This document shows, piece after piece, positions 5,631 to 6,816 of a stretch of 6,816 bases of DNA. Position 1 is the first letter of the stretch. Each line of letters begins with the position of its first letter. A program made the translations under genes and the position numbers. This DNA is from Thermoplasmata archaeon (GTDB lineage: Archaea > Thermoplasmatota > Thermoplasmata > Thermoplasmatales > Thermoplasmataceae): positions 1 to 6,816 of the forward strand of contig JAJZOK010000145.1 of the NCBI GenBank assembly GCA_021811525.1, read 5' to 3'. The notes beneath the pieces are model-generated. The model made no database searches. It had not been told where the DNA came from and saw only the letters and a list, made by a program, of their open reading frames with translations.

Positions 5631-6332
5631 TTAGTAGCGCACTACCTCAGAACATATGATTTTGTTTTCCGCCTTCCTTAAGTGCTCTTCAACCGTGGAT
5701 TTCGACAGGGTAGCTGCCTCGGAAATGCCTCCAAGATAAGTGCGTTTAGGCAACTCGTAGTAACCTTTGCTATAGGCTATCTTAAGAACCTTGATTTCAC
5801 TCTCGGAAAGTGAAAGATTAAACTTAAGGTATCTCTCCTCATCAACACTTCTGCTCTTGAAATCCACAACCTTGCCAAGATTGGATAGATCCTGCTTCAG
5901 GCTCTGGACCTCATCACTTGGGACCATCAGGGAGAGAGTTTCAAAGCCATTTGAAGTAGCGTCGTTCTCATACAGCACTGTATATTCGTCAAGAAGGCCC
6001 ATCAACATCTGGTCGTATTTCTCCAGGAACAGCACTTTGAAATGGTGTCGTGAACCACCCACATTTGTCACGCTCACCACTTTCCTGATGGACGGCTCCC
6101 TCCCAAATCGTCTGATAAATCTGCCAAATGCAACGTTTGTATCAACCTTCACCTCAATAAGGCCTAAAATCCTGTCCCTTTGCCGCTGAGGTTTGGCTAT
6201 AACTGTATGTATCTTTACTGGAAGTTCTTCACTCAATGCTGTCCAGCAGTCATCATGCGATAACTTAAATTCCAACATGGAGAAATCAAACGGGATATAT
6301 TTCATGCTAGTAAAACAAATGATCTCACACAT
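5631..6332 (-). CDS. Bat-type HTH_10 transcriptional regulator
   Basis: This is a 233-residue regulator. The C-terminal 60 or so residues (about 172-226) match the bacterio-opsin activator HTH domain: LSESEIKVLKIAYSKGYYELPKR, then a helix-turn-helix ending STVEEHLRKAENKI. Residues up to about 165 form the family's variable sensor-like region, with an archaeal HDDCWTAL segment (26-33). Direct sugar binding is not demonstrated. It has no membrane segment. The nearest pathway gene, the mutarotase, is divergent from it across a 152-bp region with an 18-bp palindrome, so control of that promoter and of itself is the simplest inference; wider control of the locus is possible. Two starts are plausible: ATG at 6332, which would be leaderless given an AT-rich TATA-like block about 25 bp upstream, or ATG at 6305 (MKYIPFDF), which begins closer to the conserved region. 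Neither has a clear ribosome-binding site. Confidence 0.8.
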   Translation of the reverse strand: MCEIICFTSMKYIPFDFSMLEFKLSHDDCWTALSEELPVKIHTVIAKPQRQRDRILGLIEVKVDTNVAFGRFIRRFGREPSIRKVVSVTNVGGSRHHFKVLFLEKYDQMLMGLLDEYTVLYENDATSNGFETLSLMVPSDEVQSLKQDLSNLGKVVDFKSRSVDEERYLKFNLSLSESEIKVLKIAYSKGYYELPKRTYLGGISEAATLSKSTVEEHLRKAENKIICSEVVRY

Positions 6333-6333
6333 C

Positions 6334-6371
6334 TTAATATTTGCTTAGGATAAAATATTAATATTTTAGGC
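6334..6371. promoter_or_regulatory. Palindrome and direct repeats at the regulator promoter
   Basis: TAAAATATTAATATTTTA (6351-6368) is a perfect 18-bp palindrome. Overlapping it are two direct copies of a TTAATATTT...TAGG motif (TTAATATTTGCTTAGG at 6334-6349 and TTAATATTTTAGG at 6358-6370). The block includes the likely TATA element of the minus-strand regulator, so it fits an autoregulatory operator. Being pure A/T, the palindrome could also be partly a composition effect. Confidence 0.4.
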
Positions 6372-6446
6372 ACTCAAAATATCCAACTGGATTCAAATCA
6401 CAAGCCAAATAAAAGTGACAGGATGGCCGATGAACCGCACATAGCT

Positions 6447-6462
6447 GTAAAAATGATTATAT
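6447..6462 (+). promoter_or_regulatory. BRE/TATA promoter of the mutarotase, leaderless
   Basis: GTAAAAATGATTATAT combines an A-rich BRE with the TATA element ATTATAT. The expected start about 25 nt downstream falls at or next to the ATG at 6485, suggesting a leaderless transcript; only a weak AGGA (6472-6475) is present as a ribosome-binding site. Confidence 0.45.
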
Positions 6463-6484
6463 CAAGACCATAGGATTCAGAATT

Positions 6485-6790
6485 ATGAGGCATTTTTTCC
6501 ATCTGAAAATAAGAGAGGACAGGATTGAAGAGTATAAAAGAAGACATCAGAATGTATGGCCAGAAATGATTCGGGTGCTTAAGGAATCCGGCATCAAGAA
6601 CTACAGTATATTTCTGGAAGGAACCGATGTATATGGATACTGGGAATGTGAAAATATAGATCAGACATTGGGGTTTCTCACAGAAAATGCTGTGAACAAC
6701 AAATGGCAGGAGTACATGTCAGATATCATATTAACAACCCCGGCAAAGCGTCTCGCAGGAAAAGAAATGGAAGTATTTTACCTGGAATGA
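6485..6790 (+). CDS. rhaM: L-rhamnose mutarotase family protein
   Basis: The 101-residue length equals the family's usual size (about 104 in E. coli). The protein would interconvert alpha and beta anomers of L-rhamnose (or L-fucose) so that the anomer-specific dehydrogenase or transporter is supplied; it forms dimers of a ferredoxin-like fold. Family signatures are EEYKRRH (15-21) with the catalytic His H21, NVWPEM (23-28), SGIKNYSIFL (35-44), VYGYWECE (49-56), a conserved W (74) in KWQEYMSDI, and a C-terminal EVFYLE. All conserved positions seem kept, so it looks active. It is the most sugar-specific marker in the window. It is divergent from the regulator and overlaps the next gene by ATGA. 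Confidence 0.88.
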   Translation: MRHFFHLKIREDRIEEYKRRHQNVWPEMIRVLKESGIKNYSIFLEGTDVYGYWECENIDQTLGFLTENAVNNKWQEYMSDIILTTPAKRLAGKEMEVFYLE

Positions 6791-6816
6791 CTTTACTGGA
6801 GATTCACCAGCATACC
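6787..6816 (+). CDS. Start of a further gene, possible amidohydrolase-type sugar lactonase (3'-truncated by window)
   Basis: An ATG at 6787 overlaps the mutarotase TGA as ATGA, and the frame stays open for the ten codons left (MTLLEIHQHT). The LEIHQH segment right after the start resembles the first strand and HxH metal motif of amidohydrolase-family lactonases (typically I-D-x-H-Q-H near residue 5). Such enzymes hydrolyse L-rhamnono- and L-fucono-lactone and would fill the pathway's lactonase step. Ten residues are too few for certainty; the call rests on the overlap, the HQH triplet and the context. Confidence 0.4.
   Translation, partial: MTLLEIHQHT

Overview
The window looks archaeal, most likely a Thermoplasmata-type thermoacidophile. 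The evidence is A-rich BRE plus TATA-like promoter motifs, short or absent leaders, frequent AGA/AGG and ATA codons, T-tract terminators without strong hairpins, and a Bat-type (HTH_10) regulator. The lineage is an inference; the archaeal assignment is firmer. I saw no tRNA, rRNA, CRISPR array or recognisable insertion sequence.

The genes read as a sugar-acid locus for a 6-deoxyhexose, best fitting L-rhamnose (L-fucose is the alternative) degraded without phosphorylation. From left to right: (1) a 5'-truncated FAH-superfamily hydrolase (+, up to 701) resembling 2,4-diketo-3-deoxy-L-rhamnonate/fuconate hydrolases; (2) a convergent DHDPS/NAL-family aldolase or lyase (-, 703-1635), whose stop codon lies one base from that of the hydrolase; (3) a divergent promoter region (1636-1789) with an 18-bp inverted repeat; (4) an L-rhamnonate dehydratase of the enolase superfamily (+, 1790-2902); (5) an overlapping metallo-beta-lactamase-fold protein (+, 2889-3644) in which nearly all metal ligands are replaced; (6) a 367-bp non-coding stretch rich in small palindromes; (7) a 12-TM MFS transporter (+, 4012-5400); (8) an intergenic stretch with nested inverted repeats; (9) a Bat-type HTH regulator (-, 5631-6332); (10) a divergently oriented L-rhamnose mutarotase (+, 6485-6790); and (11) the first ten codons of a further gene in ATGA overlap, whose start resembles an amidohydrolase-type sugar lactonase.

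Proposed flow: the MFS protein imports the sugar and RhaM interconverts its anomers. A dehydrogenase outside the window makes the lactone, and a lactonase (perhaps the gene beginning at 6787) opens it. The dehydratase then makes 2-keto-3-deoxy-L-rhamnonate. From there the locus offers two exits: direct aldol cleavage by the DHDPS-family protein (pyruvate + L-lactaldehyde), or oxidation to the 2,4-diketo acid and hydrolysis by the FAH protein (pyruvate + L-lactate). The most unusual item is the metal-ligand-stripped MBL-fold protein translationally coupled to the dehydratase.
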